A stretch of 64,000 nucleotides of DNA from JBAXEO01 sp963789515 (GTDB lineage: Bacteria; Actinomycetota; Coriobacteriia; Anaerosomatales; JAAXUF01): contig CAWBKW010000006.1 in the NCBI GenBank assembly GCA_963789515.1, forward strand, positions 21,061-85,060. Direction: 5' to 3'. Below, piece by piece: positions 33,601 to 45,525 of this stretch. Made by a program: the position numbers and the translations under genes. The first letter of the stretch is position 1; each line of letters opens with the position of its first letter. Below the pieces are notes generated by a model. That model saw nothing but the letters and a program-made list of their open reading frames with translations. It made no database searches and had not been told where the DNA came from.

Positions 33601-36600
33601 CTGGTGGTTCTCCAAACCGACCCCCCTGCGCGTGGTCGAACCGCTGACCTCGGCTCAGGAACGCGTTCTCAGGAGGACCGCGCGCAAGACGTGGCGGTTC
33701 TTCGAGACGTTCGTCGTGGAACACGGCCACAACCTGGCGCCCGACAACTTCCAGGAAGACCCGGGCGGGGTGGTTGCGTGGCGCACCTCGCCGACGAACA
33801 TCGGACTGCAGCTGCTCTCCTACGTCACCGGCTACGACCTGGGTTACACCACCGTCGCCGGCCTGACCGACCGCAGCGCGGCGACCCTCTCGGCGATGGC
33901 AGGGCTCGAACGCTACCGCGGGCACTACTACAACTGGTACGACATCGCGACGCTCGAGCCGATGAGGCCGTCCTACGTCTCGACGGTGGACTCCGGCAAT
34001 CTCGCCGGCCACCTGCTCGTCTTGCGCATCGCGCTCTTGGAGGCGTCGGAGTCACCGCTCCTCGGCGGGCAGGTCATGCGGGGTGCGCTCGACAGTGTGC
34101 AGCTCGCGCTCGAGGACCTGGTGGCGGGTCAGGATGGTTTCGGCCCGCCCGAGGCGGTGAGGGAGTTGCGAGAGTCGCTCGACGGGCTGGCACGCGCGAT
34201 CGAGCTCGCCGACGGCCCCGAGAGCCTGGGCGAGTGGTCTTCGCACCTGACCCGGATCGATGCGCTCGCCGCCGAGACGGCCGGGCTGTTCGGGTCGATA
34301 CAGGCACGGGAGATGGCCACGCCGGTGGGCACGCGGCCGACGCCGGGTGAGGTCGAGCACGTGCGCGTACCGGCGACACCCCTCGAAGCGCTCGAGGCAT
34401 CGCTCGCCGACATGCGGCGTGCTGTCGCGGAGCCGCTCGCGCTCCTCGGTTCCCTGGCCCCGTGGGCAGGCGCCGTCGTCCAGATCCCCGTATCGGCACA
34501 GGCCGATCCGGCACTGGCTCCCCTCTTCTCGTTCGTGCCGAGCCTCGCGGGGCTGGCCGAGGGACTCGGCGGCGCGCTCGCGCGCCTCGACGAGCTGGCA
34601 GTCGGTGGCGACGACCCCACCGTGCGGCTCTGGGCCGCCGGCATCGCCGAGGGTATCCGGGAGGCCCGCCCTCGCTGCATCGAACTCCTCGCACGGCTCC
34701 GTCTCAACGCCAACATCGCGCGCGAGATGTGGGAGCATACCGACTTCTCGATGCTCTACGACCCCCACCGCCAGCTCTTCTCCATCGGCTACAACCTGAG
34801 CGAAGGTCGGCTCGACCCGAGCTACTACGACCTGCTGGCCAGCGAATGCCGCCTCGCGAGCTTCCTCTCGATCGCCAAGGGCGACGTGCCCCAGGAGCAC
34901 TGGTTCCGGCTGGGGCGCGCGCTCACCAAGACCGGGGAAGGGCGCGCTCTGGTGAGCTGGAGCGCATCGATGTTCGAGTACCTGATGCCGCTCCTGGTCA
35001 TGCGCGACTGGCCGAGCACCCTGCTCTCCGAGACGTACGATACGGTTGTACGCGCCCAGATCGACTACGGCCGCACCCGCGGCATCCCGTGGGGTGTGAG
35101 CGAGTCCGCCTTCAACGCCAAGGATGCGGCGCTGACCTACCAGTACCAGGCCTTCGGCGTTCCCGGACTCGGCCTCAAGCGCGGGCTCTCCGACGACGTG
35201 GTGGTCGCGCCGTACGCGGCCATCATCGCCCTGCCGCTCGACGCACCCGCGGTCGTCGTCGACCTCGCGGCCTTCTCGGCGGAAGGGGCCGAGGGGCGCT
35301 ACGGCTACTACGAGGCGCTCGACTACACGCCGGGGCGCGTGCCGGCAGGAACCTCGCGCGCGGTCGTGAAGGCGTACTTCGCGCATCACCAGGGGATGGC
35401 GTTCGTCGCGCTCGGCAACGCGCTTCTCGGCGGCCGGATGCAGGACCGGTTCCACTCCGACCCGCTGGTCGGCTCCTCGGAACTGCTCCTCCAGGAACGC
35501 GTGCCTCGCGCGGTCGAACTCGTCTCTCCCCACGTCGAGGAGGTCGAGAGCGTGCACTCCGTGCGCGAGGTGCCTCCTCCGGTCACCCGTGCGTACGCCA
35601 CCGCCCAGACTCCGGTGCCGGCGACCCACTTCCTGTCCAACGGGCGCTACTCCGTCATGGTCACCAACGGAGGCGGCGGCTACTCGCGCTGCAACGACGT
35701 CGCGGTCACGCGCTACCGGGAAGACCTCACGCGCGACTGCTGGGGGACCTTCTTCTACGTGCGCGACACCGAAAGCGGCGAGGTGTTCTCGGCGCCGTAC
35801 AACCCACACCCGTCGCGCCCCGACGACTACCACGTGGTCTTCGCGCCGGACAAGGCCGAGTTCCGCCGCAACGACGGCGACTTGGAGACCTATCTCGAGA
35901 TCACCGTCTCGCCGGAGGACGACGTCGAGGTGCGCCGCCTGACCATCACCAACCATGGCCGGCAGCAGCGTGACCTCGACATCACCTCCTACTTCGAGAT
36001 CGCGCTCGCCGCTCAAGGTGCGGATCAGGCGCACAAGTCGTTCTCGAACCTGTTCGTGGAGACTCAGTGGCTCCCCGAGACCGAGGCGGTGCTGTTCACG
36101 CGCCGCCCCCGGCGCTCCGACGAGCCGCGGCTGTGGGGCCTTCACGTGGTCGCCTGCGACGAACCCGAGTGTGAGACGTCGTTCGAGACCGACCGCGCGG
36201 AGTTTCTCGGCAGGCTGCGCGGGGCCGACGATCCGATCGCCCTGGAGACGCCCGGGGCTCTCGGCGGGTCGCTCGGGCCGGTGCTCGATCCGTGCTGCGC
36301 GCTGCGGCGCACCGTGAAGGTGCCCGCCGGCGAGAGCGTGCGGCTGGTGTACTCCACCGGTATCGCGGACAGCCGTGAGGGCGCCCTTCGCCTCACCGAG
36401 AAGTACTCCGACGTCCGCAGCGCTCAGCGCGCCATCGACCTGGCTTGGACCGCTGCGTTGCTCGAACTTCGCGACCTCGGCATCAGCCCGCAGGAGGCGG
36501 TCACGCTCGAGCGGCTGGCTTCTCGGCTGGTGCTCACCGACCCGTACTCGCCGCTCAAGGTCAAGACGCCCGTCGAGAACGGCCTGCAGATGTCGGGGCT

Positions 36601-39468
36601 GTGGTCGATCGGCATCTCGGGCGACCTGCCGATCCTGCTGGTGCGGGTCGAGGACCTCGAGCACGCTCCGCTGGTGCGCCAGGCGCTGCTCGCGCACCAG
36701 TACTGGCGGCACAAGGGGCTCGTCGCAGACCTCGTCATCCTGAACACGCGCCCCACCGGCTACGCCGACGACCTCGACGACCGCCTGCGGTTGCTGGTCC
36801 GCACCGGTCACGCACTCCAGCTGCTCGATAAGCCCGGCGGCGTCTTCCTTCGCCGAGCCGACCAGATGCATCCCGACGTCCTGAACCTGCTGCGCTCCGT
36901 GGCGCGCGCCACGCTCGAGGGCGACGCGGGCAGCCTCGAGCTGCAGCTCAACCGCCGAGGCAAGCGCCCCTCGCCCCCGGACGCGCTGGTCGCCTCGCGT
37001 CAGAGCGATGCGGACTCCTATCCCCGGCCCGAGTTCGAGCGGCCGAACCTGAGCTTCGACAACGGGCTGGGCGGCTTCGACGCCGAGACCGGCGACTACG
37101 TGATCGTGCTCGAAGGCGACGAAACCACACCCGCGCCGTGGATCGATGTGCTCGCGTCGCCGGGCTTCGGCTGCACGGTCTCCGAGGCCGGCGTCGGCTG
37201 CACGTGGGCGCTCAACAGCCACGAGAACCGCATCACCACGTGGAACAACGATCCCGTCTCCGACGGCAGCGGCGAAGCGATCTACATCCGCGACGAGGAG
37301 ACCGGTGAGTTCTGGAGTCCCACGCCGCTGCCCGTGCGCACCCCTGAGCCTTACCTCATCCGCCACGGCAAGGGACGGGTCCGCTTCGAGCACGAGACGC
37401 ACGGTATCGCCCACGAGCTCGACTGGTTCATCCCCGCCGAGGATCCCATCCGCGTCTGCCGCCTGCGTCTCACGAACCGAGGTGACCGCCCGCGGTCCCT
37501 GTCGGTGACCCAGTTCGTCGAGTGGGTGCTCGGCGACTCGCGCTCGCGCGCCCAGCAGCTCGTGGTCACCTGGTTCGACGCCGAGACCCAGACGCTGACC
37601 GCTCACAACCACCTGAACCTCGACTTCCCCGGCCGCTGCGCCTTCCTCGCCTGCGACCGGCCCCTTCACTCCTGGACGGCGAGCCGGACCGAGTTCGTGG
37701 GCCGCAACGGGCGCCCGTGCGATCCCGCGGCGATGGGGCGCAAGGCGCTCGGCGAGATCTCCGGCCGCTACCACGACAACTGCGGCGCGATGATGACGTC
37801 GATCACGCTCGCACCGGGCGAGTCGGCCGAGGTCAGCTTCCTTCTCGGCCAGACTGCCACGCTCGAGGAAGCTCGTGTGCTCGTCGCGAGCTACCGCGAT
37901 ACCGAGTGCGGCACCGACGCCCTTGCGGGCTGCACCGACTTCTGGCGCGACCTGCTCGGCACCGTCGAGGTCAGCACCCCTGACGAGCAGCTCGACTTGA
38001 TGGTGAACGGGCAGGCGCTCTACCAGGCGACCGCGTGTCGCCTCTGGGGCCGGACGGCGACCTACCAGTCTTCGGGGGCGTACGGCTTCCGGGACCAGCT
38101 GCAGGACTGCCTCGCACTGCTGATCGCCCGCCCCGACCTCGTGCGGGAGCAGATCGTCGAGGCTTCGCGTCACCAGTTCCCGGAGGGCGACGTGCTGCAC
38201 TGGTGGCAGCCGTACTCGGGCCGGGGTGTGCGCACCCATATCTCCGACGACCGCCACTGGCTGCCTCTCGCGGTCGCCGAGTACCTCTCGGCGACCGGCG
38301 ACGCCACCGTACTCGACGAACTGACCGCCTTCATCGAGGGGCCGCTGCTCCCGATCGAGGCCGAGGACGCCTACGTACAGCCCGCCGTCTCCGAGCAGGC
38401 TGCCACGGTCTACGAGCACTGCGTCCGGGCGCTTGAGTCCGGACGGCCGGTCGGCGCGCACGGCCTGCCGCTCATGGGCGGGGCCGACTGGTGCGACGGC
38501 ATGAACCGTGTCGGCCATGAGGGCCGTGGGGAGAGCGTGTGGCTCGCCTGGTTCCTGATCTACGTGCTCGAGAAGTTCGCGCCGGTGTGCGAGTCACGGG
38601 GCGACTCCGACCGCGCCGCCGACTACCGGGCATGGGCGAAGCAGCTCGCCACCGCCGTCGAGACGACGTCGTGGGACGGCGCCTGGTACCGCCGAGCGTA
38701 CTTCGACGACGGCACCCCGCTCGGCACCCACACCGCCGAAGAGTGCCGGATCGACGCGATCGCGCAGGCGTGGGCCACCATCTCGGGAGCCGGGCGACCC
38801 CAAGCGCTCCGAGACCGCGCTCGACTCGGTCGAGGAGAAGCTCGTCCGCCGAGAAGACGGTCTCATCGCGCTGCTCGCTCCCCCGTTCGACAAGATGGCC
38901 GAGGACCCCGGCTACATCAAGGGCTACGTCCCCGGCGTGCGCGAGAACGGCGGGCAGTACACGCATGCGGCGCTGTGGGTCGTGCTCGCACACCTCATGC
39001 GCGGCGACGGCGACGAGGCCTCGGCGCTGCTCGATCTCATCAACCCGATCAACCACTCGCTGACCCGCGAGGCCGCCGAGCACTACGTGGTCGAGCCGTA
39101 CGTGGTCGCGGCCGACGTCTACGCCGCCTCGCCCCACACCGGCCGTGGCGGCTGGACCTGGTACACCGGCTCGGCGTCTTGGTTCTACCGGGTGGCGCTC
39201 CACTGGATGCTCGGCCTGCGCGTCGTGGCTGACGAGACCGGCCGCTCGCTGGTGATCGAACCCTGCATCCCCAAGCGGTGGCCCGGCTACTCGATGACGT
39301 ACCGGCACGGTTCGGCGACCTACCGGATTCGGGTGGAGAACCCCCGCGGGGTCAACGGTGGAGTGGCGCGCATGACGCTCGATGGCGAGACCGGTCGAGG
39401 GCGCCTCGATACCGCTGGTCGACGACGGCGCCGAGCACGACGTCGTGGTGACGCTGCTGGGCGGGTAG
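30644..39468 (+). CDS. ndvB: Cyclic beta-1,2-glucan synthase (two frameshifts)
   Basis: About 2,940 residues in the correct frames. Domains in order: an N-terminal region (1-400), two helices near 410-465, a GT84 glycosyltransferase with the metal-binding LDADTVLPRDGARKL (about 625), four or more helices (820-990), a glycoamylase-like domain (about 1010-1560, TNIGLQLLSYVTGYDLGYTT and FNAKDAALTYQYQAFGVPGL), two GH94-type beta domains (about 1650 and 2130, SFDNGLGGFDAETGDYVI) and the GH94 catalytic barrel with GGADWCDGMNRVGHEGRG (about 2613). This is the initiation/elongation/cyclisation/phosphorolysis layout of Brucella Cgs and Rhizobium NdvB. Frames break near 38793 (after TISGAG) and near 39403; the end then reads VDDGAEHDVVVTLLGG. 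Cyclic glucans serve osmoadaptation or surface functions. The GAGGAG lies close to the ATG. Confidence 0.9.
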
Positions 39469-39517
39469 CTAGAATGACGCCGAGCGCGTGATTCGCAAGT
39501 CAGGGAATGGAGATGAC

Positions 39518-40021
39518 ATGAGCACCATCCCGATGCCCTCTGCCAAACCTTCCGGCCTCGCGCTCTCCGTTCTCGGAGGGGCCATAGCGGCCTCGATCGT
39601 CAGCGTTGTACTGGTCTTTCTGATTCCCGGAGGGTCCGGCAGCATCGATCAGGCACTTCCGCAGACCGGCCCCCTCGGCGCGCTGATCTCGAACATCGTG
39701 CCGTTTGTCTGGGTCGGCCTCTTCGCCGGTCTTGGTGCCGCGTTTTGGCTGGTGAGCGGCGGAAAGACCTCGCCCGGGCGTGCGGGTTGGGCCGTTCTCG
39801 GGCTCGTCGGACTCTGCATGACCTATCCGGTGCTGGCCAGCGGCGCGAGCGTGCCCGTCGCGATCGTGGGGAACGTCGTGACGATTCTCGCGGCTGTTGT
39901 GACAGCATGGTTCTGCTGGCCGGAGTCGCGCCTGGCTGCCCTGTTCCCGGCGCTGGTGGCCGTCTGGGTAAGCCTCGCCACCGCTGGTCTCGTGGCGCTG
40001 ATGCTGGGCCTCCCGTTCTGA
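39518..40021 (+). CDS. Multi-helix membrane protein, TspO/MBR-like (tentative)
   Basis: 167 residues, five hydrophobic segments (near 12-30, 52-70, 80-100, 105-125, 132-160). The segment VWVGLFAGLGAAFWLVSGG and the C-terminal FPALVAVWVSLATAGLVALM recall the tryptophan-rich sensory protein (TspO/MBR) family, which binds tetrapyrroles or lipids. The diagnostic WTPP and W-rich motifs are absent, so the assignment is weak. ATG 39518 has GGAG five bases upstream. It sits between the glucan synthase and the GNAT gene. Confidence 0.5.
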   Translation: MSTIPMPSAKPSGLALSVLGGAIAASIVSVVLVFLIPGGSGSIDQALPQTGPLGALISNIVPFVWVGLFAGLGAAFWLVSGGKTSPGRAGWAVLGLVGLCMTYPVLASGASVPVAIVGNVVTILAAVVTAWFCWPESRLAALFPALVAVWVSLATAGLVALMLGLPF

Positions 40022-40673
40022 GCCGACCGGTTGACAGCGACTGCGTCCTGGACCGTGTCGTCCGAGGCGTTCCGCCGTCCAGCGCGCGCGAGGTGGCCGA
40101 GCTCTTCTACGTCTCCTTCGGCCTCAAGCTCGCAGGTCTGGTGCTGCCTCGCGATCACGAGGCCGGCATCGAGCTGCTCACCTCACTGTTCTGCCTCGAC
40201 GAGGTCTACGCTGCGCTCGATGGTTCGGGCGGGTTCTCGGCGTGGCGTTCGTCACCGGACACGACCGGGTGCTCTGCCTGAGTCGTGACGCACTGACCGT
40301 CGCCTACGGGCGGGTCGGTGGGGCATGGCGCTACGCCGCCTACCGCACGCTGACCGCCCGACGGCGCGCCTACCCGCGAGACACCCGGGGGCTCGAGGGC
40401 TTCTCGGTGGATCCGGCGTGTCGCGGGAAGGGTATCGGTGCGGCGATGATCGAGCAGATCGCCGCCGATGCCCGCCGAGAAGGGGCCCGCGCCATCGAGC
40501 TCAACGTCGGCGACACCAACCCGGCGCGCCACCTCTACGAACGCGCCGGCTTCCGCATGACGCGCACCGGCAGCGTCTGGCCGTTCGCTCGGCGACTGGG
40601 GTTCAGGCGCTTCGTATACTACGAGCTGGAGCTTCGCCCGACAGCAGACCGCTCCACAGGGGAATCAACCTGA
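40022..40673 (+). CDS. GNAT-family N-acetyltransferase (one frameshift)
   Basis: The fold begins with VVRGVPPSSAREVAELFYVS and FGLKLAGLVLPRDHEAG, then the frame shifts near 40230 (FSAWRSS against the correct VLGVAFVTGHDR). The C-terminal half contains the acetyl-CoA motif LEGFSVDPACRGKGIGAAMI (R/Q-x-x-G-x-G/A variant: CRGKGIGAAM) and the closing YERAGFRMTRTGSVWPF. Restored length about 200 residues. I could not fix the start: no ATG/GTG lies in the right frame near 40022, so a CTG start or another indel must be involved. Acceptor unknown. Confidence 0.72.
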
Positions 40674-40709
40674 CTGAGAGTGTTCCATCCGGATGAAAGG
40701 GTCACACCC

Positions 40710-42077
40710 GTGAAGATCGCAGTCATCGGCGCCGGCGTCGCAGGAATCGGGTCGGCGTGGCTTCTGTCGCCCCAGAACACGGTGGACGTCTACGAGTCCG
40801 AGCCGCGCCTCGGGGGACACGCGTACACCGTCGACCTGACCGTCGAGGGCACCACCTTCCCTGCCGACTCAGGCTTCCAGGTCTTCAACACGCGCACCTA
40901 CCCCAACCTCATCCGCTTCTTCGACCTGCTCGGAATCGAGTGGACCGAGACCGACATGTCCTTCTCGGTGCAGGTCGGCACCGAGCACATCGAGTGGTCG
41001 GGCACCAATCTGAACACCGTGTTCGCGCAGCGTTCCAACATCGTGAACCCGAAGTTCCTCTCGATGCTCGCCGGGGTGCTGAAGTTCAGCCGTGACGCCG
41101 ACCGGCTCCTGGCCGACCCGACGATCGACGAGATCACGCTCGGGCAGCTGATCGAGCGGGAGGGCTACTCGGCGGCCTTCATCGACTGGTACCTGCTGCC
41201 GATGGGCGATGCGATCTGGTCCACGCCGCCGGGACTGTTGCTCGAGTACCCCGCCGGGACCTTCCTGCGCTTCTGCGACAACCACGGCCTCCTGCACGTC
41301 ACCGGCAAGCCGATGTGGCGAAGCGTCGTCGGTGGAAGCCGCATCTACGTGGAGCGCGCCGCCAAGAACATCTCGGGCAGCATCTTCACGGACGAACCGG
41401 TCACGCGCGTCGAGCGCGGCGATGGCGGCGTCACTGTCGTCACGGGCAAGCGTACCGAGCGCTACGACGCCGTTGTCATCGCGACACACCCGCCCGAGAC
41501 GCTCTCCATGCTCGCCGAGCCGACCCAGCCCGAGCGCGAAGTGCTCGGCGCCTTCAGCTATCAGCCCAACGGCGTGACGCTCCATACGGATGCGAGCTTC
41601 ATGCCGGAGAGTCGGCGTGCGTGGGCCGCCTGGAACTGGTACGCGGAGACCGGCGATGCCACCAAGGACATGCTCACGCTCACCTATTGGCTCAACAACC
41701 TGCAGGAGATGCCGGACGGCGTGCCCCCCGTGTTCGAGACGCTCAACGAGAATCGGCCGTTCGTCGAAGGCTCGACGCTGCTTCCGCTGACCTTCATGCA
41801 CCCGCTCTTCACCGCCGAGGCGATCGCCGCGCAGAAGCGGCTTCCCGAGATCCAGGGCGCCGATGGCATCTGGTACGCCGGTGCCTGGCAGCGCTACGGC
41901 TTCCACGAGGACGGCCTGCTCTCGGCCGTGCGAGTCGCGGAGTCACTCGGCGCGGTGCTCCCGTGGGGAGACGAGCTCGACGCCAGCCGCACGCGCGCGC
42001 TCAGCCCGGCCGCCGAGCGAGACACCGGCCCCTCTCGCGGTCCGATAGGCAGTCCGGTCCCCGAGACGTCCTCGTGA
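40710..42077 (+). CDS. FAD-dependent oxidoreductase of a lipid-methylation operon
   Basis: 455 residues. N-terminal dinucleotide fold VKIAVIGAGVAGIGSAWLLS with the acidic end VDVYESEPRLGGHAYTV, typical of flavin amine-oxidase/desaturase-like proteins. GTG 40710 is chosen because the Rossmann motif starts there and AAAGG is 9 bases upstream. The C-terminus carries the family motif WYAGAWQRYGFHEDGLLSAV with a second flavin contact. The GTG of the next gene overlaps its stop (GTGA). With DUF1365 and the CFA-like methyltransferase this is the known three-gene set that accompanies fatty-acid methylation or cyclopropanation in Pseudomonadota. The oxidoreductase's exact reaction is not settled. Confidence 0.83.
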   Translation: MKIAVIGAGVAGIGSAWLLSPQNTVDVYESEPRLGGHAYTVDLTVEGTTFPADSGFQVFNTRTYPNLIRFFDLLGIEWTETDMSFSVQVGTEHIEWSGTNLNTVFAQRSNIVNPKFLSMLAGVLKFSRDADRLLADPTIDEITLGQLIEREGYSAAFIDWYLLPMGDAIWSTPPGLLLEYPAGTFLRFCDNHGLLHVTGKPMWRSVVGGSRIYVERAAKNISGSIFTDEPVTRVERGDGGVTVVTGKRTERYDAVVIATHPPETLSMLAEPTQPEREVLGAFSYQPNGVTLHTDASFMPESRRAWAAWNWYAETGDATKDMLTLTYWLNNLQEMPDGVPPVFETLNENRPFVEGSTLLPLTFMHPLFTAEAIAAQKRLPEIQGADGIWYAGAWQRYGFHEDGLLSAVRVAESLGAVLPWGDELDASRTRALSPAAERDTGPSRGPIGSPVPETSS

Positions 42078-42835
42078 ACAGCCGCCTCTACACCGGTACG
42101 GTCGCCCACAAACGGACGCGCCCCAAGGAGAACTCCTTCCGCTACCAGGTGTACTTTCTCTACCTCGACCTCGCCGAGCTCGATGAGCTCGATGCCGGCC
42201 TGCGCCGGTTCTCGCACAATGGACGCGCGCTGATGCAACTGCGCGACCGCGACCACGGCCCACGCGACGGGTCTCCGCTGCGCCCATGGATCGACGCTGT
42301 GCTGGCGCGCGCGAGCATCGACCTCGAGGGCGGGCGCGTCTGTCTGCTGACATTCCCGCGAGTGTTCGGCTTCGGGTTCTATCCGGTGTCCATGTGGTAC
42401 TGCTTCCATGCCGACGGAACCGCACGGGCAGTACTCGCCGAGGTCCACAACACCTTCGGCGGCCGCCACAACTACCTGCTGCACAACCACGGCGACGAGT
42501 TCGACTGGCATTCTCGGCCCACTGTCGAGAAGGTCTTCAGCGTCTCACCCTTCATCCCGATGGACGCGCGCTACGAATTTCGGCTCACTGAGCCCTCGGA
42601 GAAGCTGCATGTGGGTATCTATGACTACGTCGAAGGCCCGCTACTCCTGGTGGCCGGCCTCGATCTGACAGCTCAGGAGATGACGGACGCTGCGCTTGCC
42701 CGTACTGTGCGCCGCTTTGGGCCGATGTCGCTACGCGCGTGGCTCCTGATACACGCACAAGCGGTTCGCATCGTGTCCAAGGGCATACGCTACATACCGC
42801 CCGTGCCGCCCCCCGAGGAGGAAACCTCGCTGTGA
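42074..42835 (+). CDS. DUF1365 family protein
   Basis: 253 residues, soluble. Starts at GTG 42074 overlapping the upstream stop; similarity begins immediately (NSRLYTGTVAHKRTRPKENS, FRYQVYFLYLDLAELDELD). Conserved landmarks include LLTFPRVFGFGFYPVSMWYC and LAEVHNTFGGRHNYLL, the F-G-x-x-F-x-P-V-S-F/M-W-Y motif, and EKVFSVSPFIPMDARYEFRL. DUF1365 proteins consistently neighbour FAD oxidoreductases and CFA synthases; their biochemical activity is unproven. It ends with a GTGA overlap with the methyltransferase. Confidence 0.88.
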   Translation: MNSRLYTGTVAHKRTRPKENSFRYQVYFLYLDLAELDELDAGLRRFSHNGRALMQLRDRDHGPRDGSPLRPWIDAVLARASIDLEGGRVCLLTFPRVFGFGFYPVSMWYCFHADGTARAVLAEVHNTFGGRHNYLLHNHGDEFDWHSRPTVEKVFSVSPFIPMDARYEFRLTEPSEKLHVGIYDYVEGPLLLVAGLDLTAQEMTDAALARTVRRFGPMSLRAWLLIHAQAVRIVSKGIRYIPPVPPPEEETSL

Positions 42836-44021
42836 CCGAGTCGACCCGCAACGGATTCCCCACACTGTCCGAGCACCTCGTGTCGCTCGTGCTGAGCCGC
42901 CTGCGCCGGGGAGAACTGGAGCTCGTGCTCCACAACGGCACCGAGAAGCACTTCGTCGGCGCCGAGCCCGGCCCCAAGGCCCGCGTCGAGATCGTCGACC
43001 CGCGCGCCGCGACCCGCTTGGCGGCCTCCACCAACATCGGCCTCGCCGAGGGCTACATGAACGGCCAGTGGGACACGCCCGACCTCGACGCGGTACTCGA
43101 CCTCGGCCTTGCGAACCTGGTCGATCGGCCCGCCGCGCTCACTCCCCCAACCACGCCCATCCAGCGAGCGTGGCACGCTCGGAGGGACAACTCACCGCGC
43201 GGCAGCAAGCGCAACATCGCCGATCACTACGACCTCGGCAACGACTTCTACCGCTTGTGGCTCGACGACACGATGACGTACTCCTCGGCGATGTTCGACG
43301 GGACCGAGGATCTCGGAGCCGCGCAGGTACGCAAGTGGGACCATCTCCTCGACCTGCTCCAGCCGGGCCCCAAGGACCGAATCCTGGAGATCGGGTGCGG
43401 GTGGGGTGGCTTTGCCGTGCACGCCGCGCAACAGGCCGGGTGCCGTGTCACCGGCGTGACGCTCTCAGAGGAGCAGCATGCCTGGGCCACCCGAGCTGTC
43501 GCGGATGCCGGGCTCGAGGACCGGGTCGATATCCGGATGCAGGACTACCGGGCGGTCCCCGAGACCTACACGGGAATCGCTTCGATCGAGATGTTCGAGG
43601 CGGTCGGAGAACGCTGGTGGCCGGTGTTCTTCCAGCGGATCAGGGACCTGCTGACCCCGGGCGGCGTCGCCGCGCTCCAGACGATCACGATCGACGAGGC
43701 CCACTTCGACGACTACCGCCGCAAGCCCGACTTCATCCAGCGCTACATCTTCCCCGGAGGCATGCTGCCGAGCCCCTCGAGCCTTCCGCGACCGCAGCCG
43801 AGAGCTGCGGCCTCGACGTGGGTGACCCGGTCCACTTCGGCGGGAGCTACGCGAAGACCCTCCAGGAGTGGAGAGTGCGTTTCGAGGCCGCCGTCCCTCA
43901 CATCCAGGAGCTCGGCTTCGACGAGCGGTTCATCCGGATGTGGCGCTACTACCTCGCGTACTGCCGAGCCGGCTTCGACGCCGAGACCATCGACGTGATG
44001 CAGGTCCGTCTCGAGGCATAG
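42832..44021 (+). CDS. Cyclopropane-fatty-acid synthase-like methyltransferase (one frameshift)
   Basis: SAM-dependent modifier of phospholipid acyl chains. N-terminal domain with AASTNIGLAEGYMNGQWDTP; core with NIADHYDLGNDFYRLWLDDT and MTYSSAMF (substrate/bicarbonate region), SAM motif RILEIGCGWGGFAVHAAQQA, GVTLSEEQHAWA, and IEMFEAVGERWWPVFFQ. The frame breaks near 43770 after IFPGGMLPS; the other frame carries LDVGDPVHFGGSYAKTLQEW and the C-terminal motif ERFIRMWRYYLAYCRAGFDA. Restored length about 396, normal. GTG start overlaps the DUF1365 stop by four bases. Cyclopropane, 10-methyl or furan product cannot be told apart from sequence alone. Confidence 0.87.
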
Positions 44022-44212
44022 CCGCCGGAGCGCGCGGGTCCCGATTTCCCTTATGTCGCGCTGGCACGTATAGTGCTCCCTTGGCATGTCGCGCCAAACC
44101 ACTTGGCGCCCACCCAAGACTCGGTTGTCCCTCGCATCCCTCTGTGGCCCGTCGGATCAGCTGCGTCTACACGCAGTGCTGCCGTACCGGCGCACAGAAG
44201 AGGAGTTTCAAC

Positions 44213-45514
<1,302 letters not shown>

Positions 45515-45525
45515 CTCCCCGGAGC

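Noticed and set aside
30644..39308. Long minus-strand open frames inside the glucan synthase region, including one of about 1,490 residues
   Set aside because: They are antisense shadows of a G+C-rich gene, with Arg/Gly/Val-biased composition and no recognisable motifs.
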